From Andalucia godoyi (Eukaryota > Discoba > Jakobea > Jakobida > Andaluciidae), in the NCBI GenBank assembly GCA_009859145.1, contig VRVR01000046.1, forward strand, positions 184,064 through 248,063: a stretch of DNA of 64,000 nucleotides, in the 5' to 3' direction. The notes beneath the pieces were generated by a model. That model saw nothing but the letters and a program-made list of their open reading frames with translations, did no database searches and had not been told where the DNA came from. Shown piece after piece: positions 8,709 through 18,808 of this stretch; within the stretch, counting starts at the first letter, position 1; each line of letters starts with the position of its first letter. Position numbers and translations under genes: made by a program.

Positions 8709-9908
8709 ATGTTGTCGAATCTCAAGAAAACGTTGGCAAGTGCAGCAGATGCAGTGCACGACAAGATGCAGACGGTGAAGCACAAGATCAACAGTCGTCG
8801 TGATGGCGCGCGGTTGCGGGACTGCTCGACTGCGGCAGCGGAGGTGAAGACACAGACGCAGAAACTTGTTTCTGCGATGGATTCTGCATGGTCCAGCTTC
8901 ACTGAGTTTTTGAACTCGGACTGCAACGCCAATCTTGAGAAGCCAAGCGCAAATGCTGTGCTGCAAGCGTTGGAATCCGTGAAGCACGAATGCTACGCAG
9001 GGTTTGTGGATGCGACAAAGGCCTTGGATGCGTGTGTTGCCGACGAAATTCAGCTGCGGAAAATGGCTCCGAATACTCCTGAACACGACTTCGATGTTCA
9101 GAGAATGCCCATGAGGCACAAGACGGTGTCGATTGCGCTTCGCCAGACGCTGAATTCGCTGCAGCTGTTCACGTCGGCTCTTGGATCCGTGTGCGAGCTG
9201 TGCGTCTCGGATCTCTCCACGAGGGTCTCTGTTCCTGCGACAGTCACTCATGTGCCGTGGGAGGAACTGTGGGATGAGTATCGCCCTGCCACAGGCGCCG
9301 CTCCGCAGAAGGTGGTGGCTGCTAGTGCCAGCGGCTCCGATGAGTCGGCAGCTGCCAAGAAGAGTGAAAAAAAGACTCAAAAGTGGGAGAAGCTCATGCA
9401 GTACCCGCGGCCTATGGACGGCGATACCCGCGCATATTTTGCAAAGCAGTACAATGCTATGCTCCTTGACGCGACTCTCGACAAGTTTGCAAAGGTCGTG
9501 CTGCGTTATGAAAAGTGGACGGAATCCATCGCCGAGTTCTTTTCATACGTCGCGGTTTGCGTGGAAGATGAACTTGCAGCACTGGAGTCAAAGGATGCCC
9601 TTTGCAAGGTGCTGCGAGTCTATGAGGGCCAGGCGCACAACAAGCACAATCCGGCAGTCACCCAGGCATACACGGAAACCGTTGAGCCGTTGGTCGAGAA
9701 ACAGTCGGCCTTGGTCCCGACGCCCAGCGTCCAGCCTACTGCGGACCAGCAAGCTGCGCACCAAGAAATCCCTCGAGCCAGAAGCACAGATCTGATTCGT
9801 GCCGCCCAGGCATTCATGGCCGTCGTCCTGGACAAGATTGCAAAGGCACAAAAGGAGGAACTCGCAATGTTGGGAGGTGTTATTGACCGGTATCTCGTGA
9901 AACAGTAA
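8709..9908 (+). CDS. Uncharacterised helical protein, possibly BAR-like
   Basis: Not firmly recognised. The 399-residue product begins MLSNLKKTLASAADAVHDKM, an amphipathic-looking start followed by long helical stretches with a charged pattern, a Ser/Ala/Lys linker at about 205-225, and a second helical part containing WEKLMQYPRPMD. An amphipathic N-terminal helix plus long helices with regular hydrophobic spacing would suit a BAR or F-BAR-like membrane-curving module, but no diagnostic residue settles this. I start at the ATG at 8709; the two codons upstream are open but have no ATG. It is convergent with the DENN gene, with stops only 40 bases apart, so the 3' UTRs probably overlap. Confidence 0.6.
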   Translation: MLSNLKKTLASAADAVHDKMQTVKHKINSRRDGARLRDCSTAAAEVKTQTQKLVSAMDSAWSSFTEFLNSDCNANLEKPSANAVLQALESVKHECYAGFVDATKALDACVADEIQLRKMAPNTPEHDFDVQRMPMRHKTVSIALRQTLNSLQLFTSALGSVCELCVSDLSTRVSVPATVTHVPWEELWDEYRPATGAAPQKVVAASASGSDESAAAKKSEKKTQKWEKLMQYPRPMDGDTRAYFAKQYNAMLLDATLDKFAKVVLRYEKWTESIAEFFSYVAVCVEDELAALESKDALCKVLRVYEGQAHNKHNPAVTQAYTETVEPLVEKQSALVPTPSVQPTADQQAAHQEIPRARSTDLIRAAQAFMAVVLDKIAKAQKEELAMLGGVIDRYLVKQ

Positions 9909-9948
9909 CCATAAAACACGAAAAACCAGTTACGCTGCGGAGTCGTCT

Positions 9949-12228
9949 TTACAAATCGAGAAGAATGTTGCTTCTGTCCTTTTCTTTGGGCTTCGGGGCT
10001 CCTGTCCCAAGTATCTCGTCGAACATGTTGGACGACACCGACCCGCTGATGGAATTCACACTCAGCGACGACGAACAAGAAGTGGACTGCGCGAGATGGG
10101 GATTCGAGTCGTCATCAAAACTGAGAAGACTGCTCGTAGCAATAGGTTGTGCCTCTTCCATCACCTGCTCCATCCCTTCGTCATCCGCATCGTCAGCATC
10201 CTCCACACTTGAAACATACGCAAAGAAGTTGGGAACAGAAAAATTGGCAGGTACCGAGCTGACGCGAGACGACTTTTCCAGCGGCTTCGAGAGCGTGTTC
10301 GGATCAAGAAGGTTCCTGCCGGAAGAGTCGCATTCCTTGTGGAACAGAGAAAACAGGGAATGACTGCCATAAAAGACCCCCCAGGCTTTCCCACGGAACA
10401 TCATGTGCTCGACAAATCCCGCAGGAGCACTCTGCGGACTGCCGCTCGAGGCGTCCCCTTCCCCTTCATCATTCAGCGACTGCGCAGAACTGCCTTTGAA
10501 CCTGTCCATCCACTTGGAGGCCTTCGCTTTCAACGTCGATTTCATGTCCTCCCACTTCTTCTCGACTTTCTCCTTTGTGGACGGACCGCTCTTTGCCTCA
10601 TCATCCTCCAAGGGAGCTGCGATTTCGTAAAACTGCGGAAAGGACTTGGAAGCAAGCAGGTCAATGGAGGAGTGTGGCGGGACGGAAAACGGATACTTGA
10701 ATGCGCCGTCGATCACACGGGACTCCCACGTCGCCCACATGTGCGTTTTGCACAGCTTCTTTAGCAGCATGGAAAACGGATGCTGTTGTGCAGGAGAGCC
10801 ACCGGAAGCAGTGGAGTACGAATTTGCAATATTCTGCGCTTCTACGGAGTGCTGACCATGGTACTGTATCAAGCGATCCACAGAGATTCTTCTTGAGGTC
10901 CAGTCAATGCAGTGTCTATAGGGTCCGAGCACATGTGTCCAAAACCGGAAGACGGACGCCTGTACAGTTTCCGATCTGAGTGTTTTTCTGGCCTGTCTCA
11001 TCTGTGCAGAGACATCTTTCAAAAGAGAAGAAAACATAACCAGCGCAGACCGGCGCAAGTGCTCAATTCCTTCAACCTTTCCCGAGTCGATCCGAATGTT
11101 CACAATCTGGCCGACTGCCCTTTTTGACGGTTGAATTGCCACGCAGGTGGAATACACAGTGTCCGGAACCCCAACGATTCCGCAAATATCAGAGGGAAGT
11201 GTTCTTGCCAGCATCGCCGAAACGACAGGATGCACGGTTCTCGATACGTCGAACGGTGACAGACACTGTTCAATCGCCAGCACAGTTTCCGCAATCAGAC
11301 CAATCTGGGGAAGTGGAGCCGAGACCACAACAAGTGTGTTCTCCAAACACAGGGTGGCGATGACACACATCAGATCCTCTGGGGCCATTCTCGAGAACGG
11401 GATGGAAAGGAACGCATGCGGCGCCAGCAGTGCAGGCCGATTCAGAGTCGCGCAGTACAAGAAACCAGGTGGATGCTGCATGTTCCTTTGCAGAGCACTT
11501 CTTCCACTGGAATTACGAATGCTTGTGCTTGACGACGACGGCGACAGGGAGTTTTGTGACGACGCCAGACTGTTGGAACTAGAAGACGCCGACACCACGG
11601 GAGAGTTGTTTCCACTTGCAGCTGTTCCGGACGCTTCCTTGCTCTTCCGAATCACGTCCGTCGCCCATACCGAAGACGTTGTTCCGTCGTGTGGCAACGG
11701 ACTCGCTATCAAGTCTCGAATGAAATCGCTTGCATATCCGACCTTTGCATTCAACAACGCATACGCGTGCAGCAGGACTTGCCGCATCACAAAGTACGCT
11801 CGATGCTTGCAAACAATGTATACACAGTGGCGTTCGGTGGCCGTCGCCCATCGCACAGCCGATCCGTACACGACACCCACCGCCGCCGCCCTTGACGAAT
11901 CCTCAAACACCTGATCGTCGAAATTTGCTTCAAACAGCGCATCTGGGTCCACCTCCCTTTTCTTGTCCTTTTGGATACTGACGGTCGCTGACTTTGTCTT
12001 CGCTGGCGCACTCAAATCAAGAGGAAATGAAAACGGGACCACAACCGGACGAGCTCGCGGCGCAGGAATTCCAATCGTCGCGAGCGAAAACACCAACGAA
12101 GAATGGCTGTACCTGCGATCAGAGGACCCAATTACGACCTTGTGAGAAAGCTGGTATGAAGGACTCGAGGCAGTCACGTACACTAAGGCCTCGGCGACCG
12201 CAACCGATGGATGATAAGAGACAGTCAT
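9949..12228 (-). CDS. DENN-domain protein, putative Rab GEF with clathrin-box-like tail
   Basis: DENN proteins catalyse GDP/GTP exchange on Rab GTPases at endosomal and other membranes. In the 759-residue product the upstream DENN portion covers about 1-160 (HCVYIVCKHRAYF at 134-146). After a Ser-rich insert (about 200-245), the central DENN runs about 270-400 with LENTLVVVSAPLPQIGLIAE and the DICGIVGV segment. The C-terminal half has a basic helix (about 570-590) and an acidic Ser-rich tail ending NILLDL, close to a clathrin-box LLxL, with MFDEILG just before it. Animal DENND1 proteins also carry clathrin and adaptor motifs in the tail, so an endocytic role is a reasonable inference. The ATG at 12228 is clear. 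Confidence 0.85.
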   Translation of the reverse strand: MTVSYHPSVAVAEALVYVTASSPSYQLSHKVVIGSSDRRYSHSSLVFSLATIGIPAPRARPVVVPFSFPLDLSAPAKTKSATVSIQKDKKREVDPDALFEANFDDQVFEDSSRAAAVGVVYGSAVRWATATERHCVYIVCKHRAYFVMRQVLLHAYALLNAKVGYASDFIRDLIASPLPHDGTTSSVWATDVIRKSKEASGTAASGNNSPVVSASSSSNSLASSQNSLSPSSSSTSIRNSSGRSALQRNMQHPPGFLYCATLNRPALLAPHAFLSIPFSRMAPEDLMCVIATLCLENTLVVVSAPLPQIGLIAETVLAIEQCLSPFDVSRTVHPVVSAMLARTLPSDICGIVGVPDTVYSTCVAIQPSKRAVGQIVNIRIDSGKVEGIEHLRRSALVMFSSLLKDVSAQMRQARKTLRSETVQASVFRFWTHVLGPYRHCIDWTSRRISVDRLIQYHGQHSVEAQNIANSYSTASGGSPAQQHPFSMLLKKLCKTHMWATWESRVIDGAFKYPFSVPPHSSIDLLASKSFPQFYEIAAPLEDDEAKSGPSTKEKVEKKWEDMKSTLKAKASKWMDRFKGSSAQSLNDEGEGDASSGSPQSAPAGFVEHMMFRGKAWGVFYGSHSLFSLFHKECDSSGRNLLDPNTLSKPLEKSSRVSSVPANFSVPNFFAYVSSVEDADDADDEGMEQVMEEAQPIATSSLLSFDDDSNPHLAQSTSCSSSLSVNSISGSVSSNMFDEILGTGAPKPKEKDRSNILLDL

Positions 12229-12786
12229 TCAGCCGTTTCTTCTTTTTTCTTTTCTTTTCTTTTCTTTTCGGGTTTCACTTTCCTATCCACTTGGCTCCTT
12301 CTATTCCCGTTCTTGTTCCAGCTCTTCCACAACCTCCCCTCTATCAAATCAGAACGAGGAAAAACAACAGTCACGCAACATACAGTTTATTCGTAAAAAA
12401 TAAAAATATAATTTAAAATTTAAAATATTAAACAAAAACCACGAAGAAGAATATGCCATCAACAATGAAGACGAGCAAACGCAACAACGACTGTCTCAGC
12501 ATAGGAGTACACAAAAGGCGAGTTGGGGCTGGACCCTTTGGGGTTGGTTCACGAGGCAGTCTATGAATGTCGACAACGGACTTTTCAAACTCCGTCAAAA
12601 AAAGCGACGGTTTTTCGTGGATGTTCTTTGAATTTTAATAATAATAATAATCATAATCATAATAATTTTTGTTGAGCTGTTGTTGTTATTGTTATTTTCG
12701 TGGTTGCAGCGAACGGACAAGGAGTGGTGCTGCAGGTGCATGCTGTGATCTGTGTACCTGCGGATGGAACATGCAAAGGTTGGAAG
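12229..12786. promoter_or_regulatory. Divergent promoter, DENN / membrane protein
   Basis: 558 bases with a pyrimidine-rich run at about 12236-12270, A/T-rich sequence at 12395-12440 and ATA/TAA-rich sequence at 12635-12670. Nothing gene-like found. The frame of the next gene is open from about 12700 without an ATG. Confidence 0.5.
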
Positions 12787-14631
12787 ATGAGTACGACACG
12801 GCCGAGTTTATTGTCGTATTTCTCGTCGTATGATATGAAGAAGCAGCGGAAGTCTGGGAGCGGAGGGTATGGGGAGGCTAGGTATCCGATGCTTCCGGAT
12901 GACGCAGATCGAGTGTTTGGTCCCGTTCAGACTCGTCCTGCTCGACAGACTTCTCAATTTCTAAAGAGGAATTTCACTCCGATTGCAGTCGAACTGCTCG
13001 CGCTGTTCACGTCGATTTTCAGTGTTGCACTGATCATCATCGTGGACCCGCAGCTCGGAACGTTTCACTGGATGTTTGCGATTGAGGTGTTGATTTTGAT
13101 TGAATGTTTGGGAGTGCTGGCAGCAATTTGGTTTGCACATGCGGTGTACACGAAACCAGTGAGTAAGTATCGGTCGGATCCCGGATTCGTCGACATGTTT
13201 TGGATCGAAACTGTGTTTTGGTACTTCATCGAATTGTCGTCGACGGTGGTCAGTCGACAGCGTTTTCAGTCCAAGTTGTCCTTGTACGAGCTGATGGCTG
13301 CCGCGTTTACCAACACCGACGAAACGATGAGTTGGCTGAGGTCGAGCTTTTCACAGCGGTTTCTGATGCAGTCGTTCGCCAATGAAGCTGAACCACCATC
13401 CGCAGAGGCCCAAAGAGCGCGAGCAGAGAGAATGGAAAAGACGATATCAAGCATGGAAGAGTGGGAAAAGAGACTCATGACTCCGTGGAAAGACCGCGGT
13501 CCCAATCTTGCCATCCTGCGGAATGTCCATGTGGCCAGACATGCGTGCTCCACATTCTACGAACACCGATGTCGCATTGGACGCATCGGACGGTGGTTTG
13601 CACTGTATCTTGTTGTGCATCGCGCATCCTGGATTCGATTATTATCGCTCGCGAGTCTGCGGTCATTTGCGGTTTCCCACGGTCACAGCGCCGATGTTGC
13701 GCAAGCCATCCAAGTGCTGTCTGTGCTGACAATTGCTCAAGGCGTGTCGTCGCTGATTTTGGATTTGTTGCTTATTCTGCACACCGCACTCATGGTTAGT
13801 GTCGTGGCATCGTCCCAGAAGGTATGTAAGCCTGCCACGACGGTTCCCGGTGCTTTGGATGGGTATCATCAGCTGCACGGAGTGATCATTCCTGCATTTT
13901 GCGGATCTTTGGGGCTCTCTCCGGCCTTCTCGCACCTCTCCACTGCACGGGTAGACGAGCCAACGATCGAGTCAATGCGGCCGTCGTCGCAGACTGTTCC
14001 ACCGCCCACGGCCACGCGTTTGCGGACGAGGTCGTCATCGAACCCAGAGGATCCTGACTACAGCGAGGATTCTGGGCTAGCAATTTCTGCAGCTCATTTC
14101 TTCCCTCAAGTGGTTGCGACTCCTTCAGATCCTTCAAGTAGACCTTCCCCGGCACGACGGCTCACTGCTACAGCCGGGTTTCCAAGCACCCGCGCAATGC
14201 AGTTGGGAATGATCCCGGACGCAGACCCTCGACTGGATGCTTCTCGTGTGCATTGGCTGTACGATCGCATTTTTTCGACAGCACTGTTCCATGAGTTTGG
14301 GACCTCTCCAGTTCATTACGGTGCCGCGATGCCGTCCGCAACCAACTTCCAGGTTTGTTCCTTCATGCGCTTTGTCGACAGCCTAGAGCCCATGTACTAT
14401 GACGATTTTTCCATTGTCAACGCGGACCTCCGAGTAATCTGGGTTCTCGAAGCACTTTCCGGCATGTGGAGTCTTGTCTGGGGCGAGGACGCTGTCGAGA
14501 TGCGAGTGGTTGTGTCTCATGTCATCAATCGACGGCTCATTTCCATCATTGATTCCATGGAATGGGACCCCGTTAATTTCGCTCCGCCCAGCCCAGAAGC
14601 CCTGCACCATGCTCTTTTGCATCCTGTGTGA
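12787..14631 (+). CDS. Uncharacterised multi-pass membrane protein
   Basis: Not recognised. The 614-residue product has a basic, Gly/Ser-rich N-terminus (about 1-60), then clear hydrophobic segments at about 64-87 (IAVELLALFTSIFSVALIII) and 95-120 (EVLILIECLGVLAAIWF). A third possible segment lies at 137-155, and two more at about 275-295 and 310-345 (the last long enough to be a hairpin, with SLILDLLLILHTALMVSVV). Between the second and third groups is a charged helical region. The long C-terminal part is Ser/Pro-rich then well folded in composition, with MRFVDSLEPMYYDDF. Two membrane groups separated by a cytosolic helix and a large soluble tail recall transporters or channels, but no signature is visible. 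Start at the first ATG, 12787. Confidence 0.6.
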   Translation: MSTTRPSLLSYFSSYDMKKQRKSGSGGYGEARYPMLPDDADRVFGPVQTRPARQTSQFLKRNFTPIAVELLALFTSIFSVALIIIVDPQLGTFHWMFAIEVLILIECLGVLAAIWFAHAVYTKPVSKYRSDPGFVDMFWIETVFWYFIELSSTVVSRQRFQSKLSLYELMAAAFTNTDETMSWLRSSFSQRFLMQSFANEAEPPSAEAQRARAERMEKTISSMEEWEKRLMTPWKDRGPNLAILRNVHVARHACSTFYEHRCRIGRIGRWFALYLVVHRASWIRLLSLASLRSFAVSHGHSADVAQAIQVLSVLTIAQGVSSLILDLLLILHTALMVSVVASSQKVCKPATTVPGALDGYHQLHGVIIPAFCGSLGLSPAFSHLSTARVDEPTIESMRPSSQTVPPPTATRLRTRSSSNPEDPDYSEDSGLAISAAHFFPQVVATPSDPSSRPSPARRLTATAGFPSTRAMQLGMIPDADPRLDASRVHWLYDRIFSTALFHEFGTSPVHYGAAMPSATNFQVCSFMRFVDSLEPMYYDDFSIVNADLRVIWVLEALSGMWSLVWGEDAVEMRVVVSHVINRRLISIIDSMEWDPVNFAPPSPEALHHALLHPV

Positions 14632-15202
14632 CAGTATTCCTGCCCACCACCTCTCATCCACCCGGCACCCTTCTGTGTCTCCATTCGTTGTTCATAGTTC
14701 TTTCCTTTTATACTATTTTTTTATATAATAATGTTAAAAGATTAACGAGGCGTATCCAGCCGGGTCGCTGTGCATCGATCTCATGAAAAGCTGATGCATC
14801 GAGTTTTCTGACCGTGCGCATGTTCTTGGAGAGACTGCTGTGACCCAAGGGCTCCCCATGAGCTGGCGTCTCGAAATACGACCAGGGTTGTCCATGCTCC
14901 ACGGAGAAGGAGCCAGACAGTCCAACATTCCATGCAACAACACTCGCCTCCAAAGAAAAAAGAAAAAGGGAAAGAAAAAAAGGGAAAAAAGAAAGGGGCG
15001 GCGCGGCTGTAAATGAGCATTTTCCTTGACCCAAGCAATTTGACCCAATTTTCTGCATTCAAAATGCTCCTTTTTCCTTTCCTTTCTGTTTCCTTCTTTT
15101 CTTTTAGTTTCTTCGCCTTTTCCCGCTTGTTTCCTTTGCTTTCGTCGACTACTTTTCATACTTGTCCAGTGTGTTGTTTTATCCAACGTGCGACTTGAGG
15201 TG
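14632..15202. other. Intergenic stretch, 571 bases
   Basis: Between the membrane protein and SPT5. It is T-rich near 14700 and pyrimidine-rich from 15060 to 15150. Short minus-strand frames at 14708-15062 have no recognisable product, so I call no gene. Confidence 0.45.
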
Positions 15203-18200
15203 ATGTCAGAAAAGGTGGTTGAAAAAGCAGCTGCGCGTTCAGAAGACGATGCAGGAGGCGATGGTCTGCCGACTGACGAGGACGAGTACGACTTTGACAA
15301 CGACTCGGAGGGCAACATCAGCGACGATCCTGTGGACGCTGCAGACGAGGATCTTGTGGAGGCTTCTGGATCTTCTGAGAAGGTTGCGAAGCGCGCCGAC
15401 AAGGAAAATCGAAAGAGGGAGCGCAAGGAGTCGAGCCGAGACAAGCCGACAAAGAAGAAGAAACGTACGTTGTCGAGGTTCTTGGACATCGAAGCCGGTG
15501 AGGGTGACGAGGACGAGGACGAGGGGGATGATTTCAATGGGGAAAGCCGCGAGGTGAAGAAAAACGTTGATTATTTGAAACAAAAGTCGAGCGTGAAGGT
15601 TTACAGAACCGAAGAAGAGCTGTTGAGACACTTTGAAGAGGCGTATGGGCGTGATGACGATCGCGAAATTGATGTTCGTACGGGAAAGGTTCTCGTCAAG
15701 AGAAAGAAGGTTCCAGGGGCGTCTGTAGGAGCGTCCTCGGCGACTGGTGCTGGTCAGAAACAGTCCGCTGCTGTTGCCGCGCCGGCGAAAAGACCCGCGC
15801 CGAAAGTCGCGGAGGCAGCGAGTAGAGACCAGGACGAGGACGAGGAGGAAGACGAGGATCTGTCGCGCGCACGTGCCAATGTTGCCAATGAGCTCACTGG
15901 AGATTTGGACGTGGAGTCTGAGGATGAAATGGTGGAGGCCGAAGACCAGGATGAAGAGGAGGACGAAATTGCATTCGGCGCCGACTATGATGCGTATGGC
16001 CGTCGCTCAACTGTTGTGATGCGTGGGATTCCAAAAGGCGCAAAGTTGTTCATGGTGAAGTGCCGAATCGGACATGAAAGAGAGGCAGTGAAGCAGATCA
16101 TGGATCGATATGTGGGGAGATTGGGTACACAGGCACCGCTGTTGATCAACTCGGTTGTCCAGCGAGATCACATCAAGGCGTACATCTACGTGGAGGCGGA
16201 CAACGAATCGCATGTCAAGGCAGCTATCGAAGGTGTTGCAATTATCAATCCACGGTCGATTGCGATGGTGAAAGAAGAAGACATGGCTCGTATTTTGCAT
16301 GTTGTTTCACAGAGCACATCGGTGCAGCCCGGTGCATTCGTTCGAGTTAGACGCGGTGTGTACAAGAACGACCTTGGGCAGGTTTTGGACGTGCACCCAG
16401 AGTCGGACTCTCTGACTGTTCGCATAGTCCCTCGATTGGATCTCGATGAAATTGCCGAAGCCAAGGTGATTGGTACGTCGATGTCCAAGAAAAAGAAGAA
16501 GAGTTCTGCCCTCCGACCCCCTCAGCGCAAGTTTGATGCGGAGCAGGTCAGGCAACATGTGCGAGCCGGCAGCGCGATTGCGGAACCGTTTACAAAACGT
16601 CTTGATGGCAAGACGTACAACATTTTTATGGGACAGAAGTTCTTGGGAGGATTCTTGATCAAGACAATCAACATGCAAGCTTTGCAGGTTGTCGACGTGC
16701 AGCCGTCAATTGACGAACTTGCGCAGTTCCCTGCAGAATCCACCAAATCTTTTTCTGCGACCTCTAGAGAAAATGTTTCCCAGGGCAAGGGTGCTGATCG
16801 TTCGATGGATCTTAAGAAAGGAGAGGTTGTTCGGGTTGCGGAGGGAGATATGCAGAATCTGATCGCCGTTGTTGTCCAGTGGGTGTCCAAAGATACTGTC
16901 GAAATTGCGCCAAAAGACAAAACGCTGAAACTGCCATCGTTGATTCGAGCGAATGCTTCGCAGCTCCAGAAGTTTTTCGTTGTTTCCGATCGAGTTCGTG
17001 TGATTCGTGGAATCCACACCGGCGTTACGGGTCTCGTTACACATGTTGCCGGCGTGCGTGTACGATTGGTCCCCGATACGGATGTATCACAAGAGCTGTC
17101 CGTCTTTGCGAAGGATATTGAGCTCGCCGAACTTGCAGAGCTCAAGACAGGGTCGTCTGCACTTCCTGCGGGGGCCGCCGCAGCGCCGTCTTCAGGGTCA
17201 GCGGCGACGAAGCAGATCTTCAATTTTGCTATCGAGGATCCCGTTCGAATTGATGCAGACACCGTGGGCATTGTTCTTAGTGCAGATCAGGACGCATATG
17301 CTGTTCTGGATTCCTCCGGGCGGACTCGTCGCCTTCGAGGAGCCGAGTTGGGACAACCGCTTCTCCCCGATGCAAGCAAGCGGAAAGTTAAGTGCCCGCA
17401 TGCTGCAGATCACTTCTCGAACAAGATTTCGGCCAGCGATGTCGTTCGCATCGGTGCCGGACCCCACCGTGGGCAACTTGCAACGATCTTGTGGATTCAT
17501 CACAACACGGCCTTTTGCAAGGAGACGTCGATTGCTGTTGGCACCAAAGGAGTGATCTACGTGGTGCGTACGGAGGATGTTCAGTTGGTCGGCGGTCGTG
17601 TAACCCTGGATTCGCTGTCCACGCTGAGAGGACAGGGTGCAAGTGCAATGGGCAATGATCGTGATCCTTTGTTCAGAAAACGCGTGCGCATTGTTGGTGG
17701 CTGCCACAAGGGTCTGCAGGGACGTGTGTTGTTTGCATCGGAAGAAAAGGTGCGCATTGAAGTCGAGTCACGGACTGGTCCTCCATTGGAGGTGCTGAAG
17801 AAGGATGTTCGCGAGCTGACATTCAACGGAGACGGTTTGCAGACTTCGACACCGAACACGTATGGTAATATCTCTCAAGGCGGTGCCGCAGGGTACGGGC
17901 CGGCGGCAGGCTCGTTGGCCGGATATGGGACCGGCAGCCAAGGGTATGGGTCACAGTATGATGCTTTTGCGCAATCGCAAAGGAGTATGGGAGGAGCGAC
18001 TCCGTTTCATCCTTCCTCGAGTGCAAGCGGCATGGCATCCGCATTGTCGCAAGCCACATATGCACCGACGCCTGTCAGCGGCAGCACCGCGATTGGCAGC
18101 ATGACTGCGCCCACGGGGTATTATTCCCAAACCTACAACTCGGCCACTGGCATCTATGCCCAGTCTCAAACTCCTGCTGCGGGATATGCCAGCGGTTACA

Positions 18201-18622
18201 ACACCTATGCCCAATCCCACACTCCTGCGCCCAGCAGCTTTTACGCCGAAACTCCTGCACCTACCCAGCAGATGTCTATTCCGCCTGTGAACACGTATTT
18301 GCAAGGTGTTGAAGTCTCTCTCGGGGACGGAAGAACAGCCGTGGTTCGAGAGGTCGTTCCCGAAGAAGGGTCGTACCGTATCCAGCTGCTGGATTCGAGA
18401 GGCATGTATGGAGGTGAAATCATGTCGGTTCGCGGAGACTCTGTGTTGCTGACTGCTCCTCGCGTAAGAGGCTCTGTCAAGGTCATTGCAGGCTCGGAGG
18501 GTGTTGGACGCACGATGCGCTACGAAGGCCCGCTGCCCAACGATGATCAGAAACTCATCTTGCTCGATGGAAACAATTACGTCTTTATGCCTGCTGGTCT
18601 CATCGGAAACTATGTTGCTTAG
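15203..18622 (+). CDS. SPT5: Transcription elongation factor SPT5 (DSIF large subunit)
   Basis: Large subunit of Spt4/5 (DSIF), which clamps RNA polymerase II and controls pausing and processivity. In the 1,139-residue product, residues 1-90 are strongly acidic. A second acidic block at about 205-260 precedes the NGN domain at about 280-370 (GAKLFMVKCRIGHEREAV), the Spt4-binding unit. Several KOW modules follow, beginning GAFVRVRRGVYKNDLGQVLDV at about 374 and including VRVIRGIHTGVTGLV. Residues about 887-1030 form a Tyr/Gly/Ser/Pro repeat region with ATPFHPS and TPAP-type units, equivalent to the phosphorylated C-terminal repeats. A final KOW-like module spans 1030-1139 (VKVIAGSEGVGRTM). No intron is needed. 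Start is the ATG at 15203. Very secure. Confidence 0.96.
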   Translation: MSEKVVEKAAARSEDDAGGDGLPTDEDEYDFDNDSEGNISDDPVDAADEDLVEASGSSEKVAKRADKENRKRERKESSRDKPTKKKKRTLSRFLDIEAGEGDEDEDEGDDFNGESREVKKNVDYLKQKSSVKVYRTEEELLRHFEEAYGRDDDREIDVRTGKVLVKRKKVPGASVGASSATGAGQKQSAAVAAPAKRPAPKVAEAASRDQDEDEEEDEDLSRARANVANELTGDLDVESEDEMVEAEDQDEEEDEIAFGADYDAYGRRSTVVMRGIPKGAKLFMVKCRIGHEREAVKQIMDRYVGRLGTQAPLLINSVVQRDHIKAYIYVEADNESHVKAAIEGVAIINPRSIAMVKEEDMARILHVVSQSTSVQPGAFVRVRRGVYKNDLGQVLDVHPESDSLTVRIVPRLDLDEIAEAKVIGTSMSKKKKKSSALRPPQRKFDAEQVRQHVRAGSAIAEPFTKRLDGKTYNIFMGQKFLGGFLIKTINMQALQVVDVQPSIDELAQFPAESTKSFSATSRENVSQGKGADRSMDLKKGEVVRVAEGDMQNLIAVVVQWVSKDTVEIAPKDKTLKLPSLIRANASQLQKFFVVSDRVRVIRGIHTGVTGLVTHVAGVRVRLVPDTDVSQELSVFAKDIELAELAELKTGSSALPAGAAAAPSSGSAATKQIFNFAIEDPVRIDADTVGIVLSADQDAYAVLDSSGRTRRLRGAELGQPLLPDASKRKVKCPHAADHFSNKISASDVVRIGAGPHRGQLATILWIHHNTAFCKETSIAVGTKGVIYVVRTEDVQLVGGRVTLDSLSTLRGQGASAMGNDRDPLFRKRVRIVGGCHKGLQGRVLFASEEKVRIEVESRTGPPLEVLKKDVRELTFNGDGLQTSTPNTYGNISQGGAAGYGPAAGSLAGYGTGSQGYGSQYDAFAQSQRSMGGATPFHPSSSASGMASALSQATYAPTPVSGSTAIGSMTAPTGYYSQTYNSATGIYAQSQTPAAGYASGYNTYAQSHTPAPSSFYAETPAPTQQMSIPPVNTYLQGVEVSLGDGRTAVVREVVPEEGSYRIQLLDSRGMYGGEIMSVRGDSVLLTAPRVRGSVKVIAGSEGVGRTMRYEGPLPNDDQKLILLDGNNYVFMPAGLIGNYVA

Positions 18623-18808
18623 CAGAATGATGCTCCGCGCTTCCTCGCCTTTCCTCTTTCTTTTTGTATCCAAACCTTTAGTACATCTATTATCTCTCTT
18701 CTTCTTTTTTTCCCCCCCTTCCCCGCCTTCTCTTCCTCACTCTACAGCCTTTGGTCTCATTCGTCTCTACAAAATGCACACCAATGTATTTTCATATAGC
18801 GACGGAGC

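Noticed and set aside
14734-15537. 267-codon minus frame over the SPT5 start
   Set aside because: Mostly poly-Ser complement of SPT5's acidic codons; no coherent domain.
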